Shown here in pieces: positions 9,029 through 20,191 of a stretch of DNA of 64,000 bases. The stretch covers positions 45,705 through 109,704 of the forward strand of contig NZ_CAMZFB010000003.1 of assembly GCF_947305955.1 (NCBI RefSeq), written 5' to 3'. The notes under the pieces were generated by a model. It was not told the origin of the DNA and searched no databases. It saw only the letters and a program-made list of their open reading frames with translations. The position numbers and the translations under genes are program-made. The stretch's first letter is position 1; every line of letters begins with the position of its first letter. This DNA is from an uncultured Brevundimonas sp. (GTDB lineage Bacteria; Pseudomonadota; Alphaproteobacteria; Caulobacterales; Caulobacteraceae).

Positions 9029-10033
9029 ATGAAGGCCGTGGGTTATCGCCAATCCGGAAGCATCGACCGTCCGGACGCCCTGATCGATATCGACCTGCCC
9101 GCGCCCGTACCCGGCCCGCGTGACCTGCTGGTCAGGATCAAGGCTGTCTCGGTCAATCCGGTGGACACCAAGATCCGCTCGACTGCCCAACCCGCTCATG
9201 GCGAGTTCAAGGTGCTGGGCTATGACGCGGCGGGCGTCGTCGAGGCTGTTGGCGAGGACGTCACCCTGTTTAACGTGGGCGACGAGGTCTTCTATTCCGG
9301 CACCAACACCCGCCAAGGCTCCAACGCCGAGCTTCAGGTGGTGGATGAACGCTTGGTTGGCATAAAACCCGCCAAGCTGAGCTGGGCGGAGGCCGCCGCC
9401 ATGCCCCTGACCTCGGTCACGGCATGGGAGCTTTTGTTCGACCGACTGGGCGTCGAAAAGGGTGCCAAGGGCGAACTTCTGGTGATCAACGGTGCTGGCG
9501 GCGTGGGGTCGGTGCTGATCCAACTGGCCCGCCACCTGACCGAGATGACAGTGATTGCAACCGCATCACGCCCCGAGACCATAGAATGGGTCAAACGCAT
9601 GGGCGCGCATCAGGTGATCAACCACCGCCTGCCCCTGTCCGAAGAACTGGCACGCATCAGCATACCGGAAGTCAGCCACGTTGCGAGCCTCAGCGGCAGT
9701 CAGGACAATCAGGCCGAGTTCGCCAAGATCATCGCCCCCCAGGGGCATCTGGCCCTGATCGACTCTCCCGCCTCGTTCGACATCGCGCCGTTCAAGCCCA
9801 AGTCGATCACCGTGGCGTGGGAATATATGTTCACCCGCTCCATGTTCCAGACGCCGGACATGGACCGCCAGCACCAGATTCTGAACCGTGTCAGCGCCAT
9901 GCTGGACCTTGGCCAGCTAACCTCGACGGCGACCGAAGAAGGTGGCCCCATCAACGCCGCCAATCTGATCGCCATGCACCGCAAGGCCGAGGCCGGCACC
10001 GCCATCGGCAAAATGGTCCTGACGGGTTTCTAG
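9029..10033 (+). CDS. Zinc-binding alcohol dehydrogenase family protein (MDR superfamily)
   Basis: A 334-aa medium-chain dehydrogenase/reductase. The N-terminus (MKAVGYRQ... then DLLVRIKAVSVNPVDTKIR) matches the adh_fam_1 subgroup of quinone-oxidoreductase-like proteins. The Rossmann motif GAGGVGSV is at about 154-161. The cysteines expected for catalytic or structural zinc are missing, so it probably acts as an NAD(P)H-dependent quinone or enone reductase despite the family name. Only 13 bases separate it from the permease gene, consistent with one operon. Natural substrate unknown. Confidence 0.9.
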   Translation: MKAVGYRQSGSIDRPDALIDIDLPAPVPGPRDLLVRIKAVSVNPVDTKIRSTAQPAHGEFKVLGYDAAGVVEAVGEDVTLFNVGDEVFYSGTNTRQGSNAELQVVDERLVGIKPAKLSWAEAAAMPLTSVTAWELLFDRLGVEKGAKGELLVINGAGGVGSVLIQLARHLTEMTVIATASRPETIEWVKRMGAHQVINHRLPLSEELARISIPEVSHVASLSGSQDNQAEFAKIIAPQGHLALIDSPASFDIAPFKPKSITVAWEYMFTRSMFQTPDMDRQHQILNRVSAMLDLGQLTSTATEEGGPINAANLIAMHRKAEAGTAIGKMVLTGF

Positions 10034-10172
10034 GCCCCCCTTCGCTGGATCGGTACCTGCACCCTTTTGCCCAGCCGACACCTTCGACCACCGTCGTACG
10101 GAACACCCCGCCCTATCAGGTATTACCCTCCTCATTATCTGCGCGCCGGAAAGGCGAGCATTGGAGCTTGAA

Positions 10173-11648
10173 ATGAATACGATTACTCGCGGTCTCATCA
10201 TCGGCGGCAAGGAAGTTTCCGCGTCGTCCAATGCCACGGCCGACGACATCTCGCCGTGGACCGGCGAAGTGTTCGCCAAGGTCGCTGCCGCAACCCCTGC
10301 CGATGTGACCGCCGCGATCGATGCCGCTTCCGCCGCCTTCCCTGCATGGTCGGCCATGCTGCCCTATGAGCGCCGGAAGATCTTCCTGCGCGCCGCCGAC
10401 ATTATGGAAGCCAAGGCCGAGGAAGCCGTCGCCACCATGGCGGCCGAGGTGGGCGGTGCCCGCCCGTGGGCCGCGTTCAACGTCGAACTGTGCATCGAAA
10501 TCCTGCGCGAAGCCGCCGCCGCCGTCACCCAGCCGCGCGGTCAGGTGCTGCAAACCCAGATGCCGGGCGTCAGCTCCTATGCCAAGAAGGTGCCGTATGG
10601 CGTCATCGCGGCCATCTCGCCGTGGAATGCGCCCTTCATCCTCGGCATCCGCGCCATCGCCATTCCACTGGCCGTCGGCAACACTGTGGTGATGAAGCCG
10701 TCGGAAGATGCGCCGATCTCATGCGGGCTGCTGCTGGCCGATGTGCTGATCGAGGCCGGCCTTCCGGCTGGTGTGTTGAACGTTGTGACCAACGATGTGA
10801 AGGACGCTGCGGAAATCGTCGAGACCCTGATCGCCGATCCGCGCGTGCGTCTGGTGAACTTCACCGGATCGACCAATGTGGGCCGCATCATCGGCACTAC
10901 CGCCGCCAAATACCTCAAGCCCGCCATCCTTGAACTGGGCGGCAAGAACGCCCTTGTCGTGCTGAAGGATGCGGACATCGACTATGCAGTCAAAACCGCC
11001 GTGTTCGGTTCGTTCATGAACTCGGGCCAGATCTGCATGTCGACCGACCGTGTAATCGTCCACCGCGCCATCGCCGACAAATTCACCAAGGCGTTCGCCG
11101 ATGCCGTGAAGGCCATTCCGTCAGGCGATCCATCCGATCCGGCCACCTTCGTCGGCCCCGTGGTGAACAAGCGCGCCGCCCAGCGCGTCTCGGCCCTGAT
11201 CAAGGATGCCATCGACAAGGGGGCCACCGTCCTGGCTGGTACCGGCGAGATTGAGGGCGACGAACAGACCCTGATCCGCCCCGTCCTGCTGACCGACATC
11301 ACCAAGGACATGGAAATCTACTACGGCGAGATCTTCGGTCCGGCGACCGTGATCCACGTGGTCGAAAACAACGACGAAGCCGTCGCGCTAGCCAATGACA
11401 CCGACTATGGCCTGACCGGCGGCGTCATCTCCGAAAATATGACCGAGGCATTGGATGTGGCCAACCGCATCGAAACCGGCATCATCCACGTCAACGATCA
11501 AGGCATCGCCGACGAGCCCATGGCCCCGTTCGGCGGCGTGAAGAACACTGGCTATGGCCGCTTCGGCGGTGACGCCGGCGTCGACGCCTTCACCGTCACG
11601 CGCTGGTTCACGGTTCAGGAAACCGGCCGCCCGCCGCAATACAACTAA
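10173..11648 (+). CDS. Aldehyde dehydrogenase (vanillin/salicylaldehyde dehydrogenase-like)
   Basis: Encodes 491 aa from ATG 10173 with GGAG 6 bases upstream; a TTG at 10161 is also in frame. It is an NAD(P)-dependent aldehyde dehydrogenase. The cofactor-binding SPWNAPFILGIRA and FTGSTNVGR regions are present. The general base lies in ELGGKN and the catalytic cysteine in NSGQICMSTDR. The sequence around the cysteine and the C-terminal MAPFGGVKNTGYGRFGG resemble aromatic aldehyde dehydrogenases. A 139-base gap separates it from the MDR gene, so it may have its own promoter while sharing the regulon. It ends at a very strong terminator. Confidence 0.93.
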   Translation: MNTITRGLIIGGKEVSASSNATADDISPWTGEVFAKVAAATPADVTAAIDAASAAFPAWSAMLPYERRKIFLRAADIMEAKAEEAVATMAAEVGGARPWAAFNVELCIEILREAAAAVTQPRGQVLQTQMPGVSSYAKKVPYGVIAAISPWNAPFILGIRAIAIPLAVGNTVVMKPSEDAPISCGLLLADVLIEAGLPAGVLNVVTNDVKDAAEIVETLIADPRVRLVNFTGSTNVGRIIGTTAAKYLKPAILELGGKNALVVLKDADIDYAVKTAVFGSFMNSGQICMSTDRVIVHRAIADKFTKAFADAVKAIPSGDPSDPATFVGPVVNKRAAQRVSALIKDAIDKGATVLAGTGEIEGDEQTLIRPVLLTDITKDMEIYYGEIFGPATVIHVVENNDEAVALANDTDYGLTGGVISENMTEALDVANRIETGIIHVNDQGIADEPMAPFGGVKNTGYGRFGGDAGVDAFTVTRWFTVQETGRPPQYN

Positions 11649-11654
11649 GCCCTG

Positions 11655-11696
11655 AACAAAGACGCCCTCCGGAATGATCCGGAGGGCGTCTTTGTT
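11655..11696 (+). terminator. Strong perfect hairpin terminator
   Basis: A perfect 19-base stem (AACAAAGACGCC... pairing with ...GGCGTCTTTGTT) with a 4-base ATGA loop, six bases after the aldehyde dehydrogenase stop. Its T-rich arm supports termination on both strands. Confidence 0.9.
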
Positions 11697-11717
11697 ACCG
11701 CCTGCTGACGCGCGCTT

Positions 11718-12095
11718 ATGATTGACCCTACCCTGCTTGGCGTATTGAAGCTGTCGGCCCTTGTCGTTCTGTGGGGTCTGATGGCGGCGGCTGTCCTGCC
11801 GCTTGCCGCGCTCGGGATATATGTCGTCGCGGACAAACTGAAACTGCGCTGGCTTGCCGATCCGGTACAGAATGCGCTTGGACGCCTGCTTTCGCTCCAG
11901 CCACTGGCACGCATTGTCATGAACATTCAGGGCGGTGCTGCCCTGACGGTTCTGGGCCTGTGGTCCATTCTGGCCATGCAGGCAGGTGCCCCCATCGGCA
12001 AGGTGATCCTCGGCACTCCCCTTTTGATCCCCTTCGGACTTTGGCGCCTGTGGGTCGGCGTCGGCATGGCGCGACGGCTCAAAACCGACCGATAG
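11718..12095 (+). CDS. Small integral membrane protein of unknown function
   Basis: A 125-aa protein with two or three long hydrophobic segments: about residues 11-38, 68-88 and 92-112. It has a short basic C-terminus (ARRLKTDR). No domain is recognised. It lies between two terminators, so it is transcribed alone. Clean start with high-G+C codon use like its neighbours supports it being real. Confidence 0.7.
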   Translation: MIDPTLLGVLKLSALVVLWGLMAAAVLPLAALGIYVVADKLKLRWLADPVQNALGRLLSLQPLARIVMNIQGGAALTVLGLWSILAMQAGAPIGKVILGTPLLIPFGLWRLWVGVGMARRLKTDR

Positions 12096-12100
12096 GGTAC

Positions 12101-12128
12101 AAAAAAGCCCGCATCGCTGCGGGCCTTC
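12101..12128 (-). terminator. Terminator between convergent genes, mainly for guaA
   Basis: AAGCCCGCA and TGCGGGCCTT pair around TCGC. Read leftwards, the stem is followed by a run of six T residues, fitting the end of the guaA operon. Confidence 0.85.
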
Positions 12129-12143
12129 CTGTCGGATCGTGGA

Positions 12144-13706
12144 TTATTCCCACTCGATGGTGCCGGGCGGCTTGGAGGTCACGTCGTAGACGACGCGGTT
12201 CACGCCGGGGACCTGATTGATGATGCGGGTGGCCGTGCGGGCCAGAACTTCCCACGGGAACTGGAAGAAGTCGGCGGTCATGCCGTCCGTCGAGGTGACC
12301 GCGCGCAGGGCCAGAACCTTTTCATAGGTACGGGCATCGCCCATCACGCCGACGGTCTTGACCGGCAGCAGGACGGCAAAGGCCTGCCAGATCTCGTCGT
12401 ACAGACCGGCCTTGCGGATTTCGTCCAGATAGATGGCGTCGGCGTCCTGCAGGGTCGCTACGGCGTCCGGCGTGATCTCGCCCGGAATACGGATGGCCAG
12501 ACCGGGCCCCGGGAAGGGGTGACGGCCCACGAAGGCGTCGGTCAGGCCCAGTTCGCGGCCAAGGGCACGGACCTCGTCCTTGAACAGCTCACGCAGCGGC
12601 TCGACCAGCTTCAGCTTCATATAGTCCGGCAGGCCACCCACATTGTGGTGCGACTTGATGACCTGCGACGGACCGCCCGAGGCCGACAGGCTTTCGATCA
12701 CGTCCGGATAAAGCGTGCCCTGGGCAAGGAATTCCGCGCCTTCGATCTTGGACGACTCTTCATCAAACACTTCGACGAACAGGCGGCCGATGGTCTTGCG
12801 CTTGGTCTCGGGGTCCGAGATGCCCGCCAGCGCGCCGAGGAATTTCTCCGAGGCGTCAACGTGAACCAGCGGGATGTTGTAGTGCTCGCGGAACAGGGTC
12901 GTGACCTGCTTGGCCTCGTCCTTTCGCAGCAGGCCGGTGTCCACGAACACGCACGTCAGCTGGTCGCCGATCGCCTCGTGAATCAGGACCGCCGCCACCG
13001 ACGAGTCCACGCCGCCCGACAGGCCGCAGATGACCTTGGCGTCGCCGACCTGTTCGCGGATCTTGGCGATCTGCTCGTCGCGATAGGCGGCCATGGTCCA
13101 GTCACCGGTCAGGCCAGCGATGTTGAACAGGAAGTTCTTCAGCAGTTGTGCGCCGTGCGGGGTGTGCGCCACCTCGGGGTGGAACTGCACGGCGTAGATT
13201 TTCTTCTCGGCGTTGGCGATGGCGGCATAGGGCGCGCCTTCCGAGGTAGCGATGACCTCGAAGCCTTCCGGAATGGCGGTCACGCGGTCGCCGTGCGACA
13301 TCCACACCGGCTCTTGCTCGCCAGCGGCGGCGATGCCCTTGAACAGCGGGCTGTCCTTGACGATGCTGATGTCGGCGCGGCCGAACTCGCGGTGGTGGCC
13401 GCTTTCGACCTTGCCGCCCAGTTCGGCGCAGATCAGTTGCTCGCCATAGCAGATCCCGAAGATCGGCGCGCCGTATTCAAAGACCTTGTGGTCGACGCGC
13501 GGGCTGTCCGCTTCGGTGGTCGAGGACGGACCGCCCGAGAAGATGATGGCCTGCGGCTGCATGGCCTCAAGCGCGGTCGTCGCCTTGGTGTAGGGGTGGA
13601 TCTCGCAATAGACGTTCAGCTCGCGCAGGCGGCGAGCGATAAGCTGCGTCACCTGACTGCCGAAGTCGACGATGAGCACCTTCTGGTGTTGGGTCGGCTG
13701 GGTCAT
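12144..13706 (-). CDS. guaA: GMP synthase (glutamine-hydrolysing)
   Basis: A 520-aa enzyme converting XMP to GMP with glutamine and ATP. The class-I glutamine amidotransferase domain (about 8-205) has catalytic Cys86 in GICYGEQ and the His/Glu pair in QFHPEVAHT. The ATP-pyrophosphatase domain begins at GLSGGVDSS, and the C-terminal dimerisation domain ends in GTIEWE. Length is normal for the family. Its ATG overlaps the stop of the nucleosidase gene by 4 bases, placing it third in an rsmB-like/mtnN/guaA operon. guaB lies nearby on the same strand, so both GMP-branch enzymes are clustered. Confidence 0.98.
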   Translation of the reverse strand: MTQPTQHQKVLIVDFGSQVTQLIARRLRELNVYCEIHPYTKATTALEAMQPQAIIFSGGPSSTTEADSPRVDHKVFEYGAPIFGICYGEQLICAELGGKVESGHHREFGRADISIVKDSPLFKGIAAAGEQEPVWMSHGDRVTAIPEGFEVIATSEGAPYAAIANAEKKIYAVQFHPEVAHTPHGAQLLKNFLFNIAGLTGDWTMAAYRDEQIAKIREQVGDAKVICGLSGGVDSSVAAVLIHEAIGDQLTCVFVDTGLLRKDEAKQVTTLFREHYNIPLVHVDASEKFLGALAGISDPETKRKTIGRLFVEVFDEESSKIEGAEFLAQGTLYPDVIESLSASGGPSQVIKSHHNVGGLPDYMKLKLVEPLRELFKDEVRALGRELGLTDAFVGRHPFPGPGLAIRIPGEITPDAVATLQDADAIYLDEIRKAGLYDEIWQAFAVLLPVKTVGVMGDARTYEKVLALRAVTSTDGMTADFFQFPWEVLARTATRIINQVPGVNRVVYDVTSKPPGTIEWE

Positions 13707-14416
13707 GAATGCGAATCCGTTACGGGCGTTGCGGCGGGGTCTAGGCCGGATACGGCCTGTTGTTCAAGTGCGGGCATGATGGCGTTCAGGCCGTCGCGCT
13801 CCAGCGCGGCCACCAGCACATCCCATGCGTCGGCGAGATTGGCGTCCACCTGATCTAGCGTAGAGGTCCAGTCCTCCAGCTTGGTCAGTTCGGCCTTGCC
13901 GTCCGACACCCCGCGCAGTGCCAGCAGCGGCACGCAGAAGGTCTGCGTCGCACGCAGGAAGGCATAGGTTTCCATGTCCACCATATCGGCATCCAGCGCC
14001 TGATAGGCCTCGCCCGACACCACATTGGCACCGGTGGACAGGGTCGCGGTCGGCACACCCTCCAGACGGCACGGCAGCGGCAGGATCGCGGGCATGTCCA
14101 GCAGCGGCGTGATCCCCTTGGGGAAGCCCAGCGGGCTGGCATCCATGTCGCGGTAATCGACGGAGGTGACCTGATAGACGGCGGCGTGATCCAGCGTCGG
14201 CGAACCGGAACTGCCCAGCACCACCACCAGATCGGGCATGTCGCCCGTGGCCTCGCGCCGCGCCAGTTCGGCGGTCAGGGACACCGCCCCTTCCACCGGA
14301 CCGATGCCTGTGATCAGCGGGCGGATACGCGCCTGAAGATTCTGGCCGTATTCGGCAGGTGCCGCCATCACCGGAAGGATGGCGACATCGCCGATGCGCT
14401 CGACCCGCGCCCTCAT
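13703..14416 (-). CDS. mtnN: 5'-methylthioadenosine/S-adenosylhomocysteine nucleosidase
   Basis: A 237-aa protein of the PNP/UDP phosphorylase superfamily. The sequence around [19 protein letters not shown] matches the family N-terminal glycine-rich segment. The segment [13 protein letters not shown] gives the conserved purine/ribose-binding Met-Glu, and [10 protein letters not shown] carries the catalytic Asp. It would cleave methylthioadenosine or SAH to adenine, recycling the by-product of methyltransferases such as the one encoded just upstream. Both ends overlap the neighbouring genes by 4 bases, indicating coupled translation. Confidence 0.88.
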   Translation of the reverse strand: MRARVERIGDVAILPVMAAPAEYGQNLQARIRPLITGIGPVEGAVSLTAELARREATGDMPDLVVVLGSSGSPTLDHAAVYQVTSVDYRDMDASPLGFPKGITPLLDMPAILPLPCRLEGVPTATLSTGANVVSGEAYQALDADMVDMETYAFLRATQTFCVPLLALRGVSDGKAELTKLEDWTSTLDQVDANLADAWDVLVAALERDGLNAIMPALEQQAVSGLDPAATPVTDSHS

Positions 14417-15684
14417 TCAGCGCGCTCGTACAGCGAGAAGAAGAAGCCGTCGGTATTGGTCGATGCGGGCGACAGGCGAAGCTGGTGGCCCTTGGCCTGC
14501 GCGGCGATGGCGTGGCCGGTCGTCTCGATAGCGACCGGCTTGAAGTTCGGATGAGCGGCCTCGAACACGGCGGCGGTGTCCTCGTTCTCACGGCTCAGCA
14601 TCGAGCACGTGACATAGGCGATCCGGCCACCGACCTTCACCAGCTTGGCGGCCTGCGCCATGATGCGGGTTTGCAGGGCGTGCAGACGCTCGACCTCTTC
14701 CTCGGTCAGACGCCATGCGTCTTCCGGATGGCGACGCCACGTGCCCGTACCCGAGCAAGGCGCATCGACCAGAACCAGATCGGCCTCGTCGTTCAGGTCT
14801 TCCAGACCGCCGCCGTTCTGGCCGATCAGGACCAGTTCGGCCTCGACGCCCGCACGCTCCAGACGCGGACGGATGTTTTCCAGACGCTTGGCGACCACGT
14901 CAGAGGCGACCAGACGCCCCTGCCCCATCATCGACTGAGCCAGACCCAGCGTCTTGCCGCCACCACCGGCGCAATAGTCAACGACGGTCGTACCCGGCTT
15001 GGCGTCGGCCAGCGCGCAGATGATCTGGCTGCCTTCGTCCTGAATCTCGAAACGGCCTTCCTTGAAGCCTTCCAGCGCCTGAATGTTGGGCGGCGGCTCG
15101 GACGCCAGACGCAGGCCCAGTTCCGACCACGGCGTTTCTTCCGGCGACAGTTCGGCGGCGCGAAGCTCGCCCTCGACGTCCTCGCGGGTGGCCTTCAGGC
15201 TGTTGACGCGCAGGTCGATCGGCGCGCGCGGGGCCATCAGATCGTGGGCCTCGGTCTTCCAGTTGTCGCCATAGACCTTCTGGAAGTCGGTCATCACAAA
15301 CTCGGGGATACCGGCGGCAACCCAGCCCGGCAGTTCGCCATCAGCGGCGGTGATGCGGCTGCGCTCCTGCTTGGACAGCGGACGCGGGCCATAGCCGTCA
15401 CCGGTGTGCAGTGCCTCGATCTCTTCCAGCGACAGGTTGTCCAGCGCGTGCAGGCTGCCGATGACCAGAGCGCGGCCATCCTCGCGGCCACCCATGATCC
15501 AGCTCAGGCGGCCACGGGCGCGCAGCACCTTATAGACGCGGTCGGCGATGGCGCGGCGGTCTTTCGATCCGGCATAGCGGTTTTGCTGACCCCATGCCTT
15601 CAGCACGACCTCGGCGGGCTGGCGGCCCTGCGCGATGGAGTCGAGGATGGAAGCGGCGGCGGCGAGACGGGCGGCTGGGGTCAA
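14413..15684 (-). CDS. RsmB/NOP-family RNA cytosine-C5 methyltransferase
   Basis: A 423-aa SAM-dependent enzyme. The N-terminal NusB-like helical part occupies about residues 1-130. The catalytic domain shows the SAM-binding VVDYCAGGGGKTLGLAQ, the motif IV DAPCSGTGTWRRHPE and the motif VI TCSMLSREN, with the two conserved cysteines of m5C methyltransferases. The likely target is 16S rRNA m5C967 or a related site. First gene of a three-gene operon; its 4-base overlap with the nucleosidase that removes SAH-type products is functionally sensible. The symbol rsmB is plausible but not assigned, because alphaproteobacteria carry several paralogues. Confidence 0.9.
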   Translation of the reverse strand: MTPAARLAAAASILDSIAQGRQPAEVVLKAWGQQNRYAGSKDRRAIADRVYKVLRARGRLSWIMGGREDGRALVIGSLHALDNLSLEEIEALHTGDGYGPRPLSKQERSRITAADGELPGWVAAGIPEFVMTDFQKVYGDNWKTEAHDLMAPRAPIDLRVNSLKATREDVEGELRAAELSPEETPWSELGLRLASEPPPNIQALEGFKEGRFEIQDEGSQIICALADAKPGTTVVDYCAGGGGKTLGLAQSMMGQGRLVASDVVAKRLENIRPRLERAGVEAELVLIGQNGGGLEDLNDEADLVLVDAPCSGTGTWRRHPEDAWRLTEEEVERLHALQTRIMAQAAKLVKVGGRIAYVTCSMLSRENEDTAAVFEAAHPNFKPVAIETTGHAIAAQAKGHQLRLSPASTNTDGFFFSLYERAE

Positions 15685-15695
15685 TGGACTTCAGT

Positions 15696-16088
15696 TCAGA
15701 TAAACGGGGCCGCCAGCACCATGACCAGTCCCGCAAGCGAGACCAGCCACACCAGCGACCGGATAAAGGGGATGCCCAAGGCATAGAGCGGCACAAACAC
15801 CACCCGCCCCCAGAAATAGAGCGCCGAGCCCCACGCTGTAAGTGCGCCATTGGCCGAAGCCACATGGGCGATCAGCACGGCACCGATAAACAGCGGCAGG
15901 GTCTCGAACAGATTGGACTGGGCCCGCTCGAGACGCCCCGTCAGAGGTTTCTCTGACTTGGGCGTCCCGTCACGCGGGCCCGCATTCCATTTCAGACCGA
16001 ACTCCGCCGTCCTTGCTCCGGCGGGCAGGAAAATCTGCACCAGCGCCAGAACCAGGGTCAGGCTGAGATAGGTGAGTTCGGTCGTCAT
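15696..16088 (-). CDS. MAPEG family membrane protein
   Basis: A 130-aa protein with about four hydrophobic helices (about 5-22, 58-78, 82-102 and 108-128). The central sequence RAQSNLFETLPLFIGAVLIAH is the MAPEG (eicosanoid/glutathione-metabolism membrane protein) signature. In bacteria the exact activity is usually undefined; glutathione-dependent chemistry is possible. It starts five bases after the guaB stop and ends 11 bases before the rsmB-like start, so the leftward genes from guaB to guaA could be co-transcribed. Confidence 0.88.
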   Translation of the reverse strand: MTTELTYLSLTLVLALVQIFLPAGARTAEFGLKWNAGPRDGTPKSEKPLTGRLERAQSNLFETLPLFIGAVLIAHVASANGALTAWGSALYFWGRVVFVPLYALGIPFIRSLVWLVSLAGLVMVLAAPFI

Positions 16089-16093
16089 GATGA

Positions 16094-17629
<1,536 letters not shown>

Positions 17630-17766
17630 TCATCTGGATCACCATTCGCTACAGCCCCTGTAACGCCGCGCGATCACTGCCATAAACCCAGACTCAAATT
17701 AGGGGTTATGCTGATAATAGAAATTTATGCTTTGCAACCGCTCGCGGGGCAAACCATTCTAAATCC

Positions 17767-18327
17767 ATGGTCGCCCTGATCCTCCAGACAGCCCGCAAAC
17801 TGGCGCTCAAGATTGCCAGCTACGGCGTCATGCACCTGATCGTCGCCATCATCGTCGCCTTTGCCATCACCCGCGACATCCGACTGGCACTGGCGGTCGG
17901 CATGGTGGAGCCTTTCTTCCAAACCATCGCCTACACCATCCACGACCGTGTCTGGCACGTGATCGAGAAACGCCGCACGGCTTCCGGACTGGAAGAAACC
18001 GCAGAGGCGGTTTCCTCACGTCTGGGCATCATGTCACCGCAGGAGCAGATGCGCGTCCACGGCCATCACCACCATGGCCACAGCCACGCCCTACCGTCCT
18101 CGTTCAAACAGGTCGCGTTCAAAACGGTAACCTATGGGCTGATGCACTTTACGGTCGCTGTCTGCGTGGCCTTTGCCCTGACGCACAACCTCAGGGCCGC
18201 CCTGACCATCGGCATTGTTGAGCCGCTGGTCCAGACCGTCTTCTTCACCCTGCACGACCGTATCTGGATCCGCATCGACACGCGCAAGGCTACAGAGACC
18301 GCGCGCGTCGAGCATCGTATCGCCTGA
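17767..18327 (+). CDS. Duplicated DUF2061 membrane protein with His-rich linker
   Basis: A 186-aa membrane protein made of two similar DUF2061 units, about residues 11-68 and 117-174. Each has the pattern YGxMHxxVAxxVAFAxT...xxEPxxQTxxxxxHDRxW. The linker carries a histidine cluster, HGHHHHGHSH at 98-107, which could bind a metal. Each unit has two hydrophobic segments. Function of DUF2061 is unknown. It is transcribed alone, divergent from guaB and convergent with the DUF2332 gene. Confidence 0.85.
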   Translation: MVALILQTARKLALKIASYGVMHLIVAIIVAFAITRDIRLALAVGMVEPFFQTIAYTIHDRVWHVIEKRRTASGLEETAEAVSSRLGIMSPQEQMRVHGHHHHGHSHALPSSFKQVAFKTVTYGLMHFTVAVCVAFALTHNLRAALTIGIVEPLVQTVFFTLHDRIWIRIDTRKATETARVEHRIA

Positions 18328-18333
18328 TCGGCT

Positions 18334-19386
18334 TTAGCCCATCCAGTCGTAAGACGCGCCGTGCGGCTGGCCAATGGCCAATCTGCGCGTCTCGCCACCC
18401 GGCCAGATGGTTAGGTCCAGCGCAGGGCGACGTTCAGGCCCGCCGTCGTCCGACGCCTCGAACCGCAGCCATGCCAGGGGGGCGTTTGCACTGGCCCCCT
18501 CGCCTACGGCTTGCAGGTGATCACGGATGCGCTGCTGGGCGTCCGGCGGAAAATACTGATAGGCGATGGTGTGCATCACCACGCTGCAGACGCCGTGTTC
18601 AGCCGCAATGGACAGATGCTGTTCGAGCCAGTCGGCGGCGTCGGCCCTGTCGATCGTGACGGGGTGCTTTCCCGCAATCTCCAGCGCCGCTTCCAGCCGC
18701 GAAAGACGCTCGCGCTGATCGGCCCAGACATAGGCCGCCAGCATTTCGCGGGTGCGGGCGTCGGTCGCGTCCAGCGGATTGCGGTCAACGGCCTGACGAG
18801 CGACAACCTCCACCCGCGCTTTTGGCGGACTGTCGCCCGTCCAGCGCGGCGACAATTGCACGGCAGAGCCCGCCTCGCCCGCAGTCACATCGCCCAACCG
18901 ATAACCATAGTGGTCCAACAGGCTGTTCAGCCCCGCGCTGGCCCCCAGTTCATAAAGCGAGAACGGCAAGCCGAACCGATCCGCCAGCACCATCAAACCG
19001 GCCATCAGGCCAGCAGATCGCCCCACCTCATTGGTTTGGGGCGGGCCGTCCAGCCATGGATCGAGCCAGTCGCCCTGTGCCTGAAGGACATCGGCCAGCA
19101 AGGCCCACAGCGCATCGTCATCGGGGGCCATGGCGGGCGGATAGACCGCACTCCAGTCGGGACGCAGTCCGCTGCGCGCCAGAGCGTGCAAGCCGCCCAT
19201 CAACCGCAGCGGCAGGGCATCCCCTTCGTGCGAGGGATTGCCCGCCCAGTTGAGGATACGTCGGCCCAAAGGCGTTGCGTCATCCAGCCGCTCTCCCACC
19301 AAGCGGCACATGCGTCCGGTGAACGGCGCACCTGCCGCCGTGCAGATGGCGGATTGATTTTCAAACGCGACCTGCACTGACGACAT
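18334..19386 (-). CDS. DUF2332 family protein
   Basis: A 350-aa cytoplasmic protein. The opening FENQSAICTAAGAPFTGRMC segment and the internal LYELGASAGLNSLLDHYGY are characteristic of DUF2332, a family of uncharacterised proteins with a possible Rossmann/methyltransferase-like core. There is no signal peptide or membrane segment. It ends 6 bases from the convergent DUF2061 gene and lies 9 bases downstream of rlmE on the same strand, so it probably shares the rlmE transcript. No activity is claimed. Confidence 0.85.
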   Translation of the reverse strand: MSSVQVAFENQSAICTAAGAPFTGRMCRLVGERLDDATPLGRRILNWAGNPSHEGDALPLRLMGGLHALARSGLRPDWSAVYPPAMAPDDDALWALLADVLQAQGDWLDPWLDGPPQTNEVGRSAGLMAGLMVLADRFGLPFSLYELGASAGLNSLLDHYGYRLGDVTAGEAGSAVQLSPRWTGDSPPKARVEVVARQAVDRNPLDATDARTREMLAAYVWADQRERLSRLEAALEIAGKHPVTIDRADAADWLEQHLSIAAEHGVCSVVMHTIAYQYFPPDAQQRIRDHLQAVGEGASANAPLAWLRFEASDDGGPERRPALDLTIWPGGETRRLAIGQPHGASYDWMG

Positions 19387-19395
19387 GGGGCAAAC

Positions 19396-20118
19396 CTATT
19401 TTTTGTTGAGCGCGACGAGGAAGACCTCGGCGCTGTCCTTCCGGCTCGATTCCGGTTTGAAATATTTCACCGTTTCGAACTCTTCACGCAAACGGGCTAA
19501 CACGCCGCCCGCGTCGCCACCCTGGAAATTTTTAGAAACGAAATTTCCACCGGGTTTAAGTGTTCTGATGGCGAAGTCCGCCGCGATCTCGATCAGGGCG
19601 ATGATCTTCAGGTGGTCCGTCTGGCGGTGGCCGATAGTGTTGTGGGCCATGTCCGACAGAACCAAATCAGGGCGGCCGCCCAGAGCGTCGATCAGCTGTT
19701 GGTCCACACCCGGCTCTGTAAAGTCGGCCTGAATCAGGTGCGCGCCCGGAATCGGCTCGATCATCAGCAGGTCCACGCCCGCGACTTCCTGCGCGCCACG
19801 GTCCAGACACACCTGAACCCAACCACCGGGGGCCGCGCCAAGGTCGATAACCCGACTGCCCTTTTTGATCAGGTTGAAGCGGTTGTCGATCTCGATCAGC
19901 TTGAAGGCCGCGCGGCTGCGCCACCCCTCGGCACGCGCACGTTCCGACCATTTGTCGGTCAGCTGGCGTTTGATCCACGCTTGCGACGACGGACGCTTGT
20001 CCTTGGCCGTCTTTATCTTGGTGCCGACACTGCGTCCCGCAGCGGTCCCGCCCGTAGGCAAACGCACCATACGACGGCGTTCCTGGGTCTTTTCGGCAGG
20101 CTTTTCGTTCTCACTCAT
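19396..20118 (-). CDS. rlmE: 23S rRNA (uridine-2'-O-)-methyltransferase
   Basis: Encodes 240 aa from the ATG giving MSENEKPAEK; a frame extending to 20298 overlaps the divergent cyclophilin start and is rejected. FtsJ/RlmE methylates U2552 in the A-loop of 23S rRNA during late 50S assembly. Visible are the SAM motif VIDLGAAPGGWVQ, the catalytic Lys of SRAAFKLIEID, Asp in DLVLSDMA and Lys in FVSKNFQG (K-D-K-E tetrad). The basic N-terminal extension of about 50 residues is common in alphaproteobacteria. Confidence 0.95.
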   Translation of the reverse strand: MSENEKPAEKTQERRRMVRLPTGGTAAGRSVGTKIKTAKDKRPSSQAWIKRQLTDKWSERARAEGWRSRAAFKLIEIDNRFNLIKKGSRVIDLGAAPGGWVQVCLDRGAQEVAGVDLLMIEPIPGAHLIQADFTEPGVDQQLIDALGGRPDLVLSDMAHNTIGHRQTDHLKIIALIEIAADFAIRTLKPGGNFVSKNFQGGDAGGVLARLREEFETVKYFKPESSRKDSAEVFLVALNKK

Positions 20119-20191
20119 ACGTCTTTCATAGCGGTCTGAGCGTTTCACCGCTATGACCCCCGCATATTTCCATGAGTCATAGGAGCGCCAG

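Noticed and set aside
12519..13853. 444-codon open frame opposite guaA
   Set aside because: Shadow frame spanning two real genes; no domain.
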